From Pachyseris speciosa (taxonomy: Eukaryota > Cnidaria > Anthozoa > Scleractinia > Pachyseridae): a stretch of DNA of 64,000 bases. This document shows positions 44,346 to 57,126 of the stretch, piece after piece. The position numbers were made by a program, and so were the translations under genes. Each line of letters begins with the position of its first letter. Positions within the stretch are counted from its first letter, which is position 1. Below the pieces are notes generated by a model that was not told the origin of the DNA, searched no databases, and saw only the letters and a list, made by a program, of their open reading frames with translations. The DNA lies in NCBI GenBank assembly GCA_016490735.1, contig JAEMWC010001621.1:1-64000 (forward strand), read 5' to 3'.

Positions 44346-44497
44346 TGTAATATTCCCACACCATTAAACCACAACCAAATAATCCATAACTTGTTTAATC
44401 CATACTCAACCACAAAAGCACATGGTCGCTAAACTTTCTCTCAGTAAAACTACTAGAGGAGCAGTTACATAGCTGACACAAACAACACTATTCTACA
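44346..44497 (-). repeat. 5' LTR of the Gypsy element
   Basis: 152 bp, with six differences from the 3' LTR. It is followed by the second target-site copy GTTCC, after which the satellite monomer resumes. Confidence 0.95.
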
Positions 44498-46730
44498 GTT
44501 CCCTTGGGACAAAGTCCTTTCCAGTCATCGATACTTGGCACAGACAAACTCGACGGGTTACCACAAAGTTCTTTACGGGCATCGACACTTGGGACAGACA
44601 AACTTGAAGTGTTCCCTTGGGACGAGGCCCTTCCAGGGCATCGACACTTGGGAAAGACAAACTAGACGGGTTCCTTTGGGACGAAGTCCTTTCAGGGCAT
44701 CGACACTTGGGAAAGACAAACTAGACGGGTTCCCTTGGGACGAAGTCCTTTCAGGGCATTGACACTTGGGACAGACAAACTTGAGGTGTTCCCTTGGGAC
44801 GAGGTCCTTCTGGGGCATCGACACTTGGGAAAGACAAACTAGACGGGTTCCCTTGGGACGAAGTCCTTTCAGGGCATCGACACTTGGGAAAGACAAACTA
44901 GACGGGTTCCCTTGGGACGAAGTCCTTTCAGGGCATCGACACTTGGGACAGACAAACTTGAAGTGTTCCCTTGGGACGAGGCCCTTCTGGGGCATCGACA
45001 CTTGGGAAAGACAAACTAGACGGGTTCCCTTGGGACGAAGTCCTTTCAGGGCATCGACACTTGGACAGACAAACCTGAGGTGTTCCCTTGGGACGAGCCC
45101 TTCCAGGGCATCGACACTTGGGAAAGACAAACTTGAGTTGTTCCCTTGGGACGAAGCCCTTCCAGGGCATCGACACTTGGGATAGACAAACTTGAAGTGT
45201 TCCTTGGGACGAAGCCCTTTCTGGGCATCGACACTTGGGACAGACAAACTGAGGTTCCCTTGGGACAAGCCCTTCCTGGGCATCGACACTTGGGACAGAC
45301 AAACTGAGGTTCCCTTGGGACGAAGCCCTTCCAGGGCATCGACACTTGGGAAGACAAACTTGAAGGTTCCCTTGGGACGAAGCCCTTCCAGGGCATCGAC
45401 ACTTGGGAAGACAAACTTGAGAGGTTCCCTTGGGACGAAGTCCTTTCCAGGCATCGACACTTGGGACAGACAAACTGACAGGTTCCCTTGGGACAAAGCC
45501 CTTTCCAGGCATCGACACTTGGGACAGACAAACTTGACAGGTTCCCTTGGGACGAAGTCCTTTCTGGGCATCGACACTTGGGACAGACAAACTGAGGTGT
45601 TCCCTTGGGACAAGGCCCTTCCAGGGCATCGACACTTGGGAAAGACAAACTTGAGGTTCCCTTGGGACGAAGCCCTTCCAGGGCATCGACACTTGGGATA
45701 GACAAACTTGAAGGTTCCCTTGGGACGAAGCCCTTTCAGGGCATCGACACTTGGGAAAGACAAACTAGACGGGTTCCCTTGGGACAAAGTCCTTTCCAGG
45801 CATCGACACTTGGGACAGACAAACTTGACAGGTTCCCTTGGGACAAAGCCCTTCCAGGGCATCAACATTTGGGACAGACAAACTTGACAGGTTCCCTTGG
45901 GACAAGCTCTTCTGGGGCATCGACACTTGGGAAAGACAAACTAGACGGGTTCCCTTGGGACAAAGTCCTTTCCGGGCATCGACACTTGGGATAGACAGAC
46001 TTGACAGGTTCCCTTGGGACAAAGCCCTTCCAGGGCATGAACACTTGGGACAGACAAACTTGACAGGTTCCCTTGGGACAAAGTCCTTTCCGGGCATCGA
46101 CACTTGGGATAGACAAACTTGACAGGTTCCCTTGGGACGAAGCTCTTCGGGGGCATCGACACTTAGGAAAGACAAACTTGACAGGTTCCCTGGGACAAAG
46201 CCCTTCCAGGGCATCAACACTTGGGACAGACAAACTTGACAGGTTCCCTTGGGACGAAGCTGTTCTCGGTCATCGACACTTGGGAAAGACAAACTGGATG
46301 GGTTTCCTTGGGATGAAGCTCCTCTGGGGCATCGACACTTGGGACAGACAAACTTGACAGGTTCCCTTGGGACGAAGCTCTTTTGGGGCATCAACACTTG
46401 GGAAAAAGCTCTCCTCTGGAGCATCTACGTTTGGGACAGACAAGCTTGACAGGTTCCCTTGGGATTAAGCCCTCAGGGGCATCGACACTTGGGACAGACT
46501 AACTTGACAGGTTTTCTTGGGACGAGGTCCTTCCCAGGCATTGACACTTGACAATCGGGACAGGCAAACTTGACAGGTTACCTTGAGATGAAGTCCTTTC
46601 CGGGCAATAGGGAAGGACAAACTTGACGGCTACCCTTCAGAGAAAGCTGTTCTGGGGCATCAACATTTGGAATGACAAACTTAATAGGTTCCCTTGGGAC
46701 AAGGCCCTTCCAGGGTATAGACACTTGTGA
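44498..46730 (-). repeat. Satellite array, right block 2 (longer than left)
   Basis: About 38 reverse-oriented monomers. The part 46,038-46,730 mirrors left block 2. The part 44,498-46,037 has no left counterpart. From about 45,060 to 45,720 many monomers have one- to four-base deletions (for example GACAAACTGAGGTTCC), giving lengths below 59. Confidence 0.92.
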
Positions 46731-46944
46731 CAGAAAAGAAAAAAAATTGATTGGTTTCTAAATGGTATTTCAAATGCTGACTTTCAAACTAATGTGATAT
46801 TTTTCAATACATCCAATTGTTCATTTCTTTGTCCAACTCTTTCTGCTAACTTTCAGTAATTTGTGTGTCTTGTCTCATAGCGACGTGTAATCATATTTTT
46901 TTAATGCATTGCAATTAGCATAAGCTCTCTAGATGAGCCTTTGC

Positions 46945-46978
<34 letters not shown>

Positions 46979-46989
46979 ATAAAAAAACT
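46731..46989. other. Unique spacer inside the right satellite
   Basis: Mirror of 31,501-31,770. AT-rich, no gene seen. Confidence 0.7.
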
Positions 46990-48400
46990 TGTCTGGGGGT
47001 ATCGACACTTGGGAAAGACAAAGTTGATGAGTTCCTTTGGGACGAGGCTCTTTCAGGGCACCGACAATGGAGTCAGACAAACGACACTTGGGACACACAA
47101 ACTTGACAGGTTCCCTTTGGACGAAACTCTTCTGGGGCATCAACACTTGGGAAAGACAAACTGGATATGCTCCCTTGGGACGAAGCTCTTCTGGGGCATC
47201 GACACTTGGGACAGACATACTTGACAGGTTCCCTTGGGACGAAGTCCTTTCCGGGGCATCGACACTTGGGACAGACATCCTTGACAGGTTCCCTTGGGAC
47301 GAAGCTCTTCTGGGGCATCGACACTTGGGACACACAAACTTGACAGGTTCCCTTTGGACGAAACTCTTCTGGGGCATCAACACTTGGGAAAGACAAACTG
47401 GATATGCTCCCTTGGGACGAAGCTCTTCTGGGGCATCGACACTTGGGACAGACATACTTGACAGGTTCCCTTGGGACGAAGTCCTTTCCGGGGCATCGAC
47501 ACTTGGGACAGACATCCTTGACAGGTTCCCTTGGGACGAAGCTCTTCTGGGGCATCGACACTTGGGACAGACAAACTGGACAGGTTCCCTTTGGACAAAA
47601 CTCTTCTGGGGCATCAACACTTGGGAAAGACAAACTGGATATGCTCCCTTGGGACGAAGCTCTTCTGGGGCATCGACACTTGGGACAGACATACTTGACA
47701 GGTTCCCTTGGGACGAAGTCCTTTCCGGGGCATCGACACTTGGGAAAGACAAACTTGACAGGTTCCCTTGGGACGAAGCTCTTCTGGGGCATCGACACTT
47801 GGGACAGACATACTTGACAGGTTCCCTTGGGACGAAGTCCTTTCCGGGGCATCGACACTTGGGAAAGACAAACTTGACAGGTTCCCTTGGGACGAGGCCC
47901 TTCTGGGGCATCGACACTTGGGACAGACATACTTGACAGGTTCCCTTGGGACGAAGTCCCTTCGGGGCATCGACACTTGGGACAGACAAACTTGACACGC
48001 TTCCTTGGACGAGGCCCTTCCGGGGCATTGACACTTGGGACAGACAAACTTGAAACTTCTGGGGCATCGACACTTAGGAACAACAAACTTGACAGGTTTC
48101 CTTGGGATGAGGCCCTTTCAGGGCATCGACACATGGGACAGACAAACTTGACAGGTTCCCTTGGGATGAAGCTCTTCTGGTGCATCGACACTTGGGAAAG
48201 ATAAACTTGACGGATTCCCTTGGGATGAAGTCCTTTCCGGGCATTGACACTTGGGACAGACAAACTTGACAGCTTTCCTTGGGTTGAAGCTCTTCCGGGG
48301 CATCTACACTTGTGAAAGACAAACTTGATGGGTTCCCTTATAACGATGTCCTTTCTGGGCATCGACACTTGGGAGAGACAAAGATGGCAGGATAACTTGG
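46990..48400 (-). repeat. Satellite array, right block 1
   Basis: About 24 monomers mirroring left block 1, with the same 237-bp four-monomer period (homologous positions at 47,377 and 47,614). Fewer monomers than the left block. It starts with the same diverged edge monomer (CACTTGGGAGAGACAAAG). Confidence 0.92.
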
Positions 48401-48720
48401 GGGCAGGCTTTTTCATATGATAGACATTTTGAAGGAAAAACTAGTCAGGTTCTGCAGGGACAAGGCTCTTCCAGTGCATTGAAATTTGGGAGTGACCAAC
48501 TAACACTAACAAATGCCAAGAAGTTAACACTATTCAATTTATGACAGTAATTACTTAAATTGTCAACCTATGTTTGGGAAATTATTTGAAGGGAAGTTAG
48601 CTGCTCAAATGGAAAAATATGTAACTTTCTTAAGCCACAGTTAAGTTATCTTGTACAAACGAAAGTTACACACATGACTCCTTTGAGCAGCACACTTCCC
48701 TTCCCTACTTTTACTTGTAG

Positions 48721-48784
48721 GTGTCCTTCAGAGGAAATTTTCCCGAGAATTGCACTGATGAAGTCCTTTCTGCTACAGTAATGG
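48721..48784 (+). CDS. Glu/Lys/Gln-rich protein, upstream exon (right copy)
   Basis: Same splice signals and peptide (RGNFPENCTDEVLSATVM) as the left copy. It joins exon 2 in phase. Confidence 0.45.
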
Positions 48785-49068
48785 GTAAGAAAAATTTAAC
48801 TATTTATAGACTGATGTACACACTGAAACAATATTCTTTACTAAAGGCTAGTTACCAGCCAACAAAACTGAAAGCAGAAACTAAGATAATCATTGCCCCA
48901 GCAAATGTCTGGTGATCTAATGGAAACTGGACCAAATAAAACCGAATCCAATCACCACTCACATTCAACTGCTTCAAATCAGCAAACTATGATACATTAG
49001 TAATTACATACATGAATGGAATTACAAAAAAGTAACCAACTAACTGAAAAATGTGGTTTTTATCACAG

Positions 49069-49626
49069 ATGAGCCTGCAGCAACAACAATGAATAATGCC
49101 ATCCAAACAACAAAGGCACAGCAACGAGAAGAAGAAGAGGAAGGAGAAGTTTGGGTTGAAAACATTGAAGAAAGTGAGAAAGAACAAAACACAGAAAAAG
49201 GAAAAGAGCAGCAAAAGGAAAAAGAAACAGAAGCAGTAGAAGATCAAGAAAGGCAAGACAACAAAAGAGAAAACAAAGGACAACCAGAAGGAAGAAAAGG
49301 ACAAGAAAAAGTTGAAGACCGAAACCAAGGAGAAGAAATGGAAGAAAGAAAAGAACGAGAAATGGAAGCAGATACAGAAGCAAATGGAAGAGAACAAAGG
49401 AGGAAAGGAACAAGAACCAGAAGAACGAGGAGTACAAAAAGTAGAAGAACAAAACCAAGGAAGAGAAATGGAGGAAAGTCAAGACCGAGAAAAGGAAGCA
49501 GATACAGAAGCAGGAAAAGAACAAGAAGTGGAAGAGAACAGTGCCAATACAAAGAAAAGAAAAAAGGACAAGAGAACGACTGCACAAAGGAAAAAGGCAA
49601 GAAAGGACAATGTAGATGACAAGTAA
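49069..49626 (+). pseudogene. Glu/Lys/Gln-rich protein, exon 2 (right copy, frameshifted)
   Basis: Identical in plan to the left copy up to about 49,391. There one of two adjacent ATGGAAGAGAA units is lost (11 bp), shifting the frame into an Arg/Thr/Ser-rich sequence. The original frame can be followed after the break (QKQMEENKGGKEQEPEERGV onward) to the same ending RKDNVDDK. Loss by slippage between direct repeats is the likely cause. At the DNA level the rest is almost unchanged. Confidence 0.6.
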
Positions 49627-50709
49627 ATTAATTGTAATTACAGTCAAAATGCTGAGTCTGTGCAGCATATATTCGACAACAGTTTTGACTATTATTTTGC
49701 AAACAGACTGCATTCTTCATTTCAAACTTTCAACTTAAATTTGAATATTTTAATCAATCAACCGTAGCCCATGTGCAATGTCATTTGAAATATCGATTGT
49801 TGATCCATTTATCTCTCACATTGCTGGACTGCTCCGTGTGGTGTTCACATCCAAAAGACACACTTAAAAGCTGTTACAATGTTGAAAGATCTTTTGGCAG
49901 CTATTTGCAGCTTGTTAGATCTAAATATATTTTCCTTGGGAGCGCATAAGTTAAACTTCACACCGATTGATAAAATAATGCAATTGAAATTTGACCTTTC
50001 ACATTCTTTTCAACAAGCGCTTAGGCTTGTGTTTATTAAAATAATTCTATGAAAACCAAACAACAACAAACAAACAACAAACAGCAAACAACAAACAAGT
50101 GAAGACTCAAAATGGCACCAAACTTTGCACTTGAACACCACATGAAGTCTTCAACCGAAACCAATCAACAATTGATATTTCAAATGAGGTTACGCTAAAG
50201 CTACAGATCAATGATTACAATATTCAAATTAAATTTGAAAGTTTGAAACGAATAACGCAATCCTTTTGCAGTCAATCCCCTACTAGAACCCTTTGTTGGA
50301 AACATATTTGCAATGACTAACCTTCACTCATTTCAAAGTTTTTTGTTAGAAACTGGCTGAATTATCACGAGGGTCAGTCCACTGCACCGCATAATTAAAT
50401 TGAACATGGTAATTAAAACTAGCTTTCACCATTTCACTTACAAGATGTGAAAGAATATTACCATATGTGCCGTTGTTGACAATTCATGAGAATTTAATGT
50501 TAAAATCATGACACTGTCCCTGGTTGATTTTTTTCGTAATTTGCATTAACTGTGTTTTAAATTGTAAGGAGAATTCAAATGCCAGTAACTCCTGAAATGA
50601 AAGAGTAAAATAGAAAGTATATGTCTAGCAAGAGTTTTAGTTTTCAGTCACACCCAGTCTGAATCATGACAATGTCAAAATATTTGTCACTTTAGCGGGA
50701 ACCAACAAC

Positions 50710-50904
50710 AGACCTTTTTAGCTTGTACATTTTGTTTCCCCAATGTAGACCACGTAATATTACCCCCGAGAACTGTTCCTATGAAATTTCGCCTTATTCA
50801 TGTGCATATGCATGTATATTTTATGGAAAGACAAAAAGCAAATCCCCTTGGGAGCATCACGTGGTCTACATTAGGAAGACAAAATCTACAAGCTAAAAAT
50901 GTCT
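50710..50904. mobile_element. Small MITE (AGACCTTTTTAGCTTG family)
   Basis: Mirror copy of 27,285-27,479, with the same inverted ends and GACCACGT words. Confidence 0.8.
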
Positions 50905-52057
50905 GTTATCAAGTTCCAACAGATTTCAGTTTTGAAGTTTTGAATGCTATGACGTAATTTATGAGCCTGTTATTTTTTTATGACAAAAAAGAATGTGCCT
51001 GTAACTTTACTACCTTAGTTGGAGGGTTACTAAATTGAACATTTGAATAATCAAACCTCCAGTAGCTATAGTTGAGGAGACTGGTGGGTTTATTTTAAGT
51101 GTTTTTGGTAATTAGTTTGTATTTAGATAATGTTAACTACTGATTAGAAATGCCTTTACGTTACAGCCAATATTAGCTTAACAACCAATTAATAAAGCAT
51201 TACATTAGAATTGCTACAGGTAATTTATCTCATTTAAAGCTCTTTTTCCATTACGATAAGAAACCAATTTTCGCTTAAAACAGGCAAGGCATTCTGCCAA
51301 AATAATGGCCAATGCATCTTTTGATCAAATATTGCTCAAGAGTTTTGATTTGACGATTCTCTTTCTTCTCAACGAGAGAAGTGATAGTAATGATGAGAAA
51401 TCAAGGTGGAAAACTGATTCATCCCATAAAAGATATATAAAGGTTCATTGCCATGGTTGACATTTGACTGATGTGTTCATATTTGACTATTATAAGACAA
51501 CCTTTCGTACCAGCTCTTCCTATCAGACAAAAGTAAAGGTGGTGGTTTTTGTAACACTGACAGGTGGCCATTCAAAAATTGGTTTGGCTTGACACAAGGG
51601 GAAATGGATTTTTACCATAACAGGGGTATTTTTGGGATCATTCAAATTTGAATCTCACTTCCTTGCTTTGCTATCACCCCTCACAAGAAAGATAATGAAA
51701 GACATATGCTGTAGTTAATTCAAAATTCGCTGTTCCATTGAAACTGTTAAAAAGAAAATTGATCTATCAAAGTTATGAATAAAAGTGATGTGAAACAATG
51801 AGCCTTGCTTGTTGTTAAATGCGTAATGTTGCAAAGGTGTGATATACTTATAAGCTACTCCAAATAAGGGAGGGGGTGTGATCAACTGGGAGATAGTTAC
51901 TTAGAAATTTTCTTATCAGTTATTTATGCCCCGTAGAATAACTGGCAACTTATTTCCATCTGAGTGGTTGGTCAATAAAAACGTTAGCAGTGGAGGGGAG
52001 GGGGGGAGGGAAGTTACTTTTGTCACATTTGGTCCATCTCCAGGTTTCATCAGCAAC

Positions 52058-52239
52058 AGACCTTTTTTAGCTTGCACATTTTGTTCACCAATTTCAGGCC
52101 AGGTGGCAACACTCTTAAGAACTTTTTTTTTTCAAATTAGTAATGCGAAGGCATATTCAATAAAAAGAAAAAGGAAAAATTCCCTTGAGGACGTCACGTG
52201 GTCTGAAATGGGTAAACAACATACAAGCTAAAAAGGTCT
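52058..52239. mobile_element. Small MITE (AGACCTTTTTAGCTTG family), full 182 bp
   Basis: Mirror of 26,025-26,131 but with the internal 77 bases present. It shows that the left copy was deleted. Confidence 0.8.
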
Positions 52240-53246
52240 ATTGAGAAAACAATCTATTGACTCTTGTGATGATCAACTTCTACAAATAAAACTAATCGAA
52301 TCACAAATATCGAATATTTACTAAGCGGTTTTCCATCGAGTGTCGTAAGACCAAGAACAAAACCAAACCAATTACTTACCAAATAAAATCTCCAACCATC
52401 GTAAAACCAAAACCAAAGTAATTGCCTGATTACTTTCCACACTCTATTGAAAACTGCTCTATTTTTCGGATATGAACAATTTGGAATGTCCCGACTTAAG
52501 CTTAATAACAAACAAGAAGGAACCAGTACAATATAAACCCGAAACTATTGCAAGCAAAAGTAACCAAAAGAGGAATCCTTACCTTCAATCTTCTTTTCCT
52601 GCAAATTGTCCGGTATTACCTCAAACTTTTACGGCATGACTAGAAATGCTGAAAACCTCGCACTGCGCTCACAAAGCTCAAAACACACCATCATACTGTA
52701 CCAGACTCCTCTCGATAAGAGTTGACCGAGCTGAATCAATGATATGAAATTTGGGTACAAACCGAAAGTTATTAAGACGAAATCCGCTAGAAAATCGAGC
52801 AATTTCAGGTTTTAGTGGACAAATATCTGGTACCAGAATAATTTTAAGTATTTTACAGTCATTTTTACATTTTCTTAAAGCTAAATACAAAGGTAATTGC
52901 CTGAAATAACACCGAAGACAATTTCCCATGGGAACGAGAGAAAATAAATTTCAAAGTTTAGAGAACTTGTGCAAACACAGGCAAAGATTTCATCATCAGT
53001 TTCATTTCACCAGTACTTTCAAGTGTTTCATACATTACTTCAACATTCGTTTTCGACGTTTGGTGTTGCTAGAAATGATGTTTTTTGAGAAGATATTTAA
53101 AACAGTCGTACAGAAGTTTGCAATCCGATGAAAATAATCTTGGTACAAGCTTTTTGTCTACTTGTTACTCGAACTTCTGGTGGATTCTGTCTTAATTATC
53201 GTATTATTCATTTTCAGAAATTCATTTCACTTTTGCACGCTGTAAT

Positions 53247-54030
53247 TTGTTAAAAATATCTGCTAACTGGAAAAATTTAAAATTTGTTATGTGCGTTTCT
53301 TTGCCTTCTCTCTTTTCTCTTCTTGTCTCTGTCACCATTCTTGAGACTTTCTTGACTCCCTATAAATTTAAAAACCAAACGAAAGAAAAAAAAAATGACA
53401 GTGACAATGAATCAGTCACTTTCCCACTTCGCAATATACTCTGTCACAGAGTCCTCTCGATAAGAGTTGACCGAGCTCGATTTGACTTTTCTCTCTCCCC
53501 CCGGAAAGTAAGTAGGCGGACTCTGATAGTGGAGCTCGACAAGCTATCGAGCACGATTATTTACTCTCGAGCGCGCGGATCAATTTTACTTTCTGGGCAA
53601 CCGTGCTCGATATACGCAAATCGAGTTCGGAATGCAAATCGACCACTACTTCTAATTCCACCTCGGTTGGGCGTGCTCAATTTGCAGTAAATCGAGCTCG
53701 AATCCTAGGCGCGCTCGAGAGTAAATAATCGTGCTCGATAGCTTGTCGAGCTCCACTATCAGAGTCCGCCCACTTACTTTCCGGGGGGAGAGAGAAAAGT
53801 CAAATCAAGCTCGATTTGGTCAAATCGAGTTCGGTCAACTCTTATCGAGAGGACTCTGACAGAGTATATTGCGAAGTGGGAAAGTGACTGATTCATTGTC
53901 ATTGTCTTTTTTTTTTTTCGTTTTAAATTTATAGGGAGTCAAGAGGGTCTCAAGAATGGTGACAGAGACAAGAAGAGAAAAGAGAGAAGGCAAAGAAACG
54001 CACATAACAAATTTTAATTTTTCCAATTAG
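53247..54030. repeat. GAGCTCG-rich palindromic junction
   Basis: The end of the right arm (53,247-53,576) and the start of the next structure (53,578-54,030) are diverged reverse complements, so they form a hairpin-like junction. Words such as GAGCTCGA, TCGAGCACG and CGAAGTGGGAAAGTGACTGA occur in both orientations. The new terminus GATCAATTTTACTTTCTGGG starts at 53,578. Confidence 0.8.
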
Positions 54031-55777
54031 CAGATATTTTTTAACAAATTACAGCTTAGGAGTAAATATGCAGTGATACTACAAACTCAAAGATTGACTA
54101 TCTAACTTTTCTCTCAGTTCCAAAAATCAACGTTAACACGGTTAATTGAAATCTTTCGAGGGATTAAAACGCTTTATCTTCCCTGAATTTATTACAAGTA
54201 AAACTAGATAATGGTAGCTGACAGCAGTTTCCAGCTCTTATGCTTTTATAGGTCACTACTAGCTTCCTTTTAGCACCAAAGATGATGAAGCCAGCAATAC
54301 CAATTTTGTCGTCATTATTTTTGAAACACGGGCGAGGGGACATTAACATGCTTCTTTCTGCCGCTTAATTTTTTAAAACCAAAACAAATGCGAATTATTT
54401 TTCGTACCCAAAATGAAAACCGTATTATTGAGGCACCATGATTGTTTGATTTGTTTTGAATTATTGTGGTGGTATAACCGATTGTTTCGTACCCAATGTG
54501 ACGTCGACTCGTATCAAATAAACATCGTCCAAAATACATGTACAACCAAAGCTAGCACAGAATACTAAATGAATTCTCAGTTAAATAAAATTGTGAATGA
54601 TTAAAATACATTTTTCTGTTTAGTTGGCCCTATAAGCGCGCCATTTTAGAAACTAAGTTGTTTCGTATGTCTGATTCGAGTTGAATTTGAGATAAGCTGG
54701 CTTCGATTAATCAACGTAACATTGGGTACAAACTGAAAGTTATTAATTATCGTAATTATCGTAACCTTTGCAATTGCATCAATTGCGTTCATAACTGCGA
54801 GGATCATTCTTCATTTGATATCGTATTATTCATGGCCAGATATTCATTTCACTTTTGCACACGGCACCGCTGACCGAGACGCAGGATCTAGGGATGAGAT
54901 AGCCCAGCTTCGATCGTTTTGTATGAAAAAGTTGAACAACAGAGATGAGGTATGGATTACAAAAAAAATGAATTAAATAATACCTCAACAGTTGATATTC
55001 TTAGTCATGTGTACAAGTCATTCCTAAGTCATATTCATTTAAATTTCGTGGCAACTTTACCTTGTATGTTTATTTCACCAATAATGGGTTTTCTTATGTA
55101 ATCACTATGGTGGCCATACCATAGGGCCAATCATTAGTCCTGTACTAACAGAATAAACTAGTACTTAGGCCTACATCAAGTTATTAGAGCAAGATGGCGG
55201 CGAAAAATGAACACTGATGTCTTGAAGCGAAGACAGTATTTTAACACGCAGGGATCCTCGAATGATTGAAGTGGTCACCCTACCGTGTGTTTGTATTACG
55301 AGCCGAACTTTTACCTTTGTTGGGATGAGATGGGAAAGACGAGGATGCTTTTTCCGAGGAAGAAAACACTGAAATGTGAAAGAGACGAATGTCTTCTTGA
55401 AGTTTCGGAACGAACAAACGCGAATTTGTCAATGGTGTTGTCGTCAAGGACCAACGATAAATGGCATTTTGGAGTGCAATGGTCGATTTTATAGACATTT
55501 GTATGGAAGACGAAGGTAAAATATATTGTTTGTACTTTTTGTGCTGGGAAGTGCGAAACTTAAATCTGCGAATTCAATTTTGCCCAAAACAATATCTATA
55601 ACATTCGTTGCCTGGGTCAAGTTGTCATCCAAGATGGCCTACTTCAGGTTGAACCGGGAGCTCTAATTTGTGCGTGACGTCAGTTGCGAACGAAGAATAT
55701 GAGATTGAAAAAATTGTTTATCTTTGTAGCAGCTCGTGCTATTTATTGTAGAAGTTTTGCCTTCTCACATATCTCTG
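53578..55777. repeat. Left outer arm of the second inverted structure
   Basis: Its reverse complement is at 61,151-63,418. It includes the GAGCTCG-rich terminus, about 1.1 kb of AT-rich DNA, a short minus-strand frame (55,498-55,280) starting MSIKSTIALQNAIYRWSLTT, a TGACGTCA site (55,675-55,682) and an AAGATGGC word. No splice-supported gene. Confidence 0.85.
55675..55682. promoter_or_regulatory. Palindromic CRE-like site
   Basis: TGACGTCA, the full cAMP-response element consensus, lies about 170 bp from the ATGGAAGACGAAG/GTAAAA word at 55,503. It is also present in the mirror arm at 61,249-61,256. Function is inferred only. Confidence 0.3.
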
Positions 55778-57126
55778 TAAAAAGGTCTATTGAGAAAACA
55801 ATCTATTGACTCTTGTGATGATCAACTTCTACAAATAAAACTAATCGAATCACAAATATCGAATATTTACTAAGCGGTTTTCCATCGAGTGTCATAAGAC
55901 CAAGACCAAAACCAAACCAATTACTTACCAAATAAAATCTCCAACCATCGTAAAACCAAAACCAAAGTAATTGCCTGATTACTTTCCACACTCTATTGAA
56001 AACTGCTCTATCTTTCGGATATGAACAATTTGGAATCAGGGGCACCCAACGACAAGTTTCGGTAGATATCTGTTCGGTGGAGGGTAATTCGCCTTGCGCT
56101 TTCGGCGTCGATTAAAGAGTGCACTCGGATTTTCGTAACTAAAACGTAGCCTAAAAGATTCGAAATTGGGAAATCATAACCCCTGAGGTTTTCGGAAAGG
56201 TCGTAATTGCTGTTTTTGGCAGTCAAAAACGTCAGCTAGCATTTTCGGAGAGAAAACAGTTCTCTAGAAAGTTCGTGGAAAGGTAATTTCAACTTGCATT
56301 TTCTCAAAGGAAGATTTTGTTCCCTAACATTTTCGGGCAATTAAAATTTCAGCTAGGGAATCCGAACACATGAACTTCTTCTGGCTTACGAAAACATCGC
56401 TTTAAACAGACTTCAAACACCATAAGGCACTTAAAAATGGCTTTCTACAGCTTTTGGTTGATTTGGCTCGTTGGGTGCCCCTGTGGAATGTCCCGACTTA
56501 AGCTTAATAACAAACAAGAAGGAACCAGTACAATATAAACCCGAAACTATTGCACGCAAAAGTAACCAAAAGAGCAATCCTTACCTTCAATCTTCTTTTC
56601 CTGCAAATTGTCCGGTATTACCTCAAACTTTTACGGCATAACTAGAAATGCTGAAAACCTCGCACTGCGCTCACAAAGCTCAAAACACACCATCATACTG
56701 TACCAGACTCCTCTCGATAAGAGTTGACCGAGCTGAATCAATGAGATGAAATTTGGGTACAAACCGAAAGTTATTAATTATCGTATTATTCAGGGCCAGA
56801 AATTCATTTCACTTTTGCACGCTGTAATTTGTTAAAAATATCTGCTAACTGGAAAAATTAAAATTTGTTATGTGCGTTTCTTTGCCTTCTCTCTTTTCTC
56901 TTCTTGTCTCTGTCACCATTCTTGAGACTTTCTTGACTCCCTATAAATTTAAAAACCAAACGAAAGAAAAAAAATGACAGTGACAATGAATCAGTCACTT
57001 TCCCACTTTGCAATATACTCTGTCACAGAGTCCTCTCGATAAGAGTTGACCGAGCTCGATTTGACTTTTCTCTCTCCCCCCGGAAAGTAAGTAGGCGGAC
57101 TCTGATAGTGGAGCTCGACAAGCTAT
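55778..57126 (-). repeat. Shortened reverse copy of the arm terminus
   Basis: It matches 52,230-52,790 and then 53,200-53,560 in the same orientation, skipping about 410 bp in between. It is interrupted by a MITE at 56,037-56,483. With the segment starting at 57,130 it forms an inner palindrome. Confidence 0.8.
56037..56483 (-). mobile_element. CAGGGGCACCCAACG MITE with TGGAAT target duplication
   Basis: The ends CAGGGGCACCCAACGA are inverted and exact over 16 bases. Flanks repeat TGGAAT. The paralogous sequences near 52,480 and 58,348 show the uninterrupted site AATTTGGAATGTCCC, which confirms the borders (447 bp). Confidence 0.93.

Larger units (their letters stand above)
40507..44497 (-). 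mobile_element. Ty3/Gypsy LTR retrotransposon, 3,991 bp
   Basis: Two 152-bp LTRs (TG...CA) flank a minus-strand interior with gag, protease, RT, RNase H and integrase in Gypsy order. The target duplication GTTCC is exact on both sides. The LTRs differ at six positions (about 96% identity), so the insertion is moderately old. The purine tract GTGGGGGAG precedes the 3' LTR, and TTTGGCGATGAGGA follows the 5' LTR as primer-site region. Frames are broken several times, so the copy is dead. No counterpart is present in the other large arm. Confidence 0.95.
49627..53246. other. Gene-poor part of the right arm
   Basis: Mirror of 24,980-28,558. MITEs lie at 50,710-50,904 and 52,058-52,239. No supported exons. 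Near 50,060 it carries an extra CAAACAA-rich run compared with the left arm. Confidence 0.5.
46038..53576 (-). repeat. Right arm of the large inverted repeat
   Basis: Reverse complement of 24,687-32,457. It keeps the 77-bp segment missing from the left copy, has an 11-bp deletion in the Glu/Lys-rich exon, and lacks several satellite monomers near 47,080 and 48,050. It ends at GAGCGCGC, where a new inward-facing terminus (53,578) begins. Confidence 0.9.

Noticed and set aside
40204..48400. CRISPR-like regular repeats
   Set aside because: Units are contiguous with no unique spacers, and the context is eukaryotic. It is a satellite.
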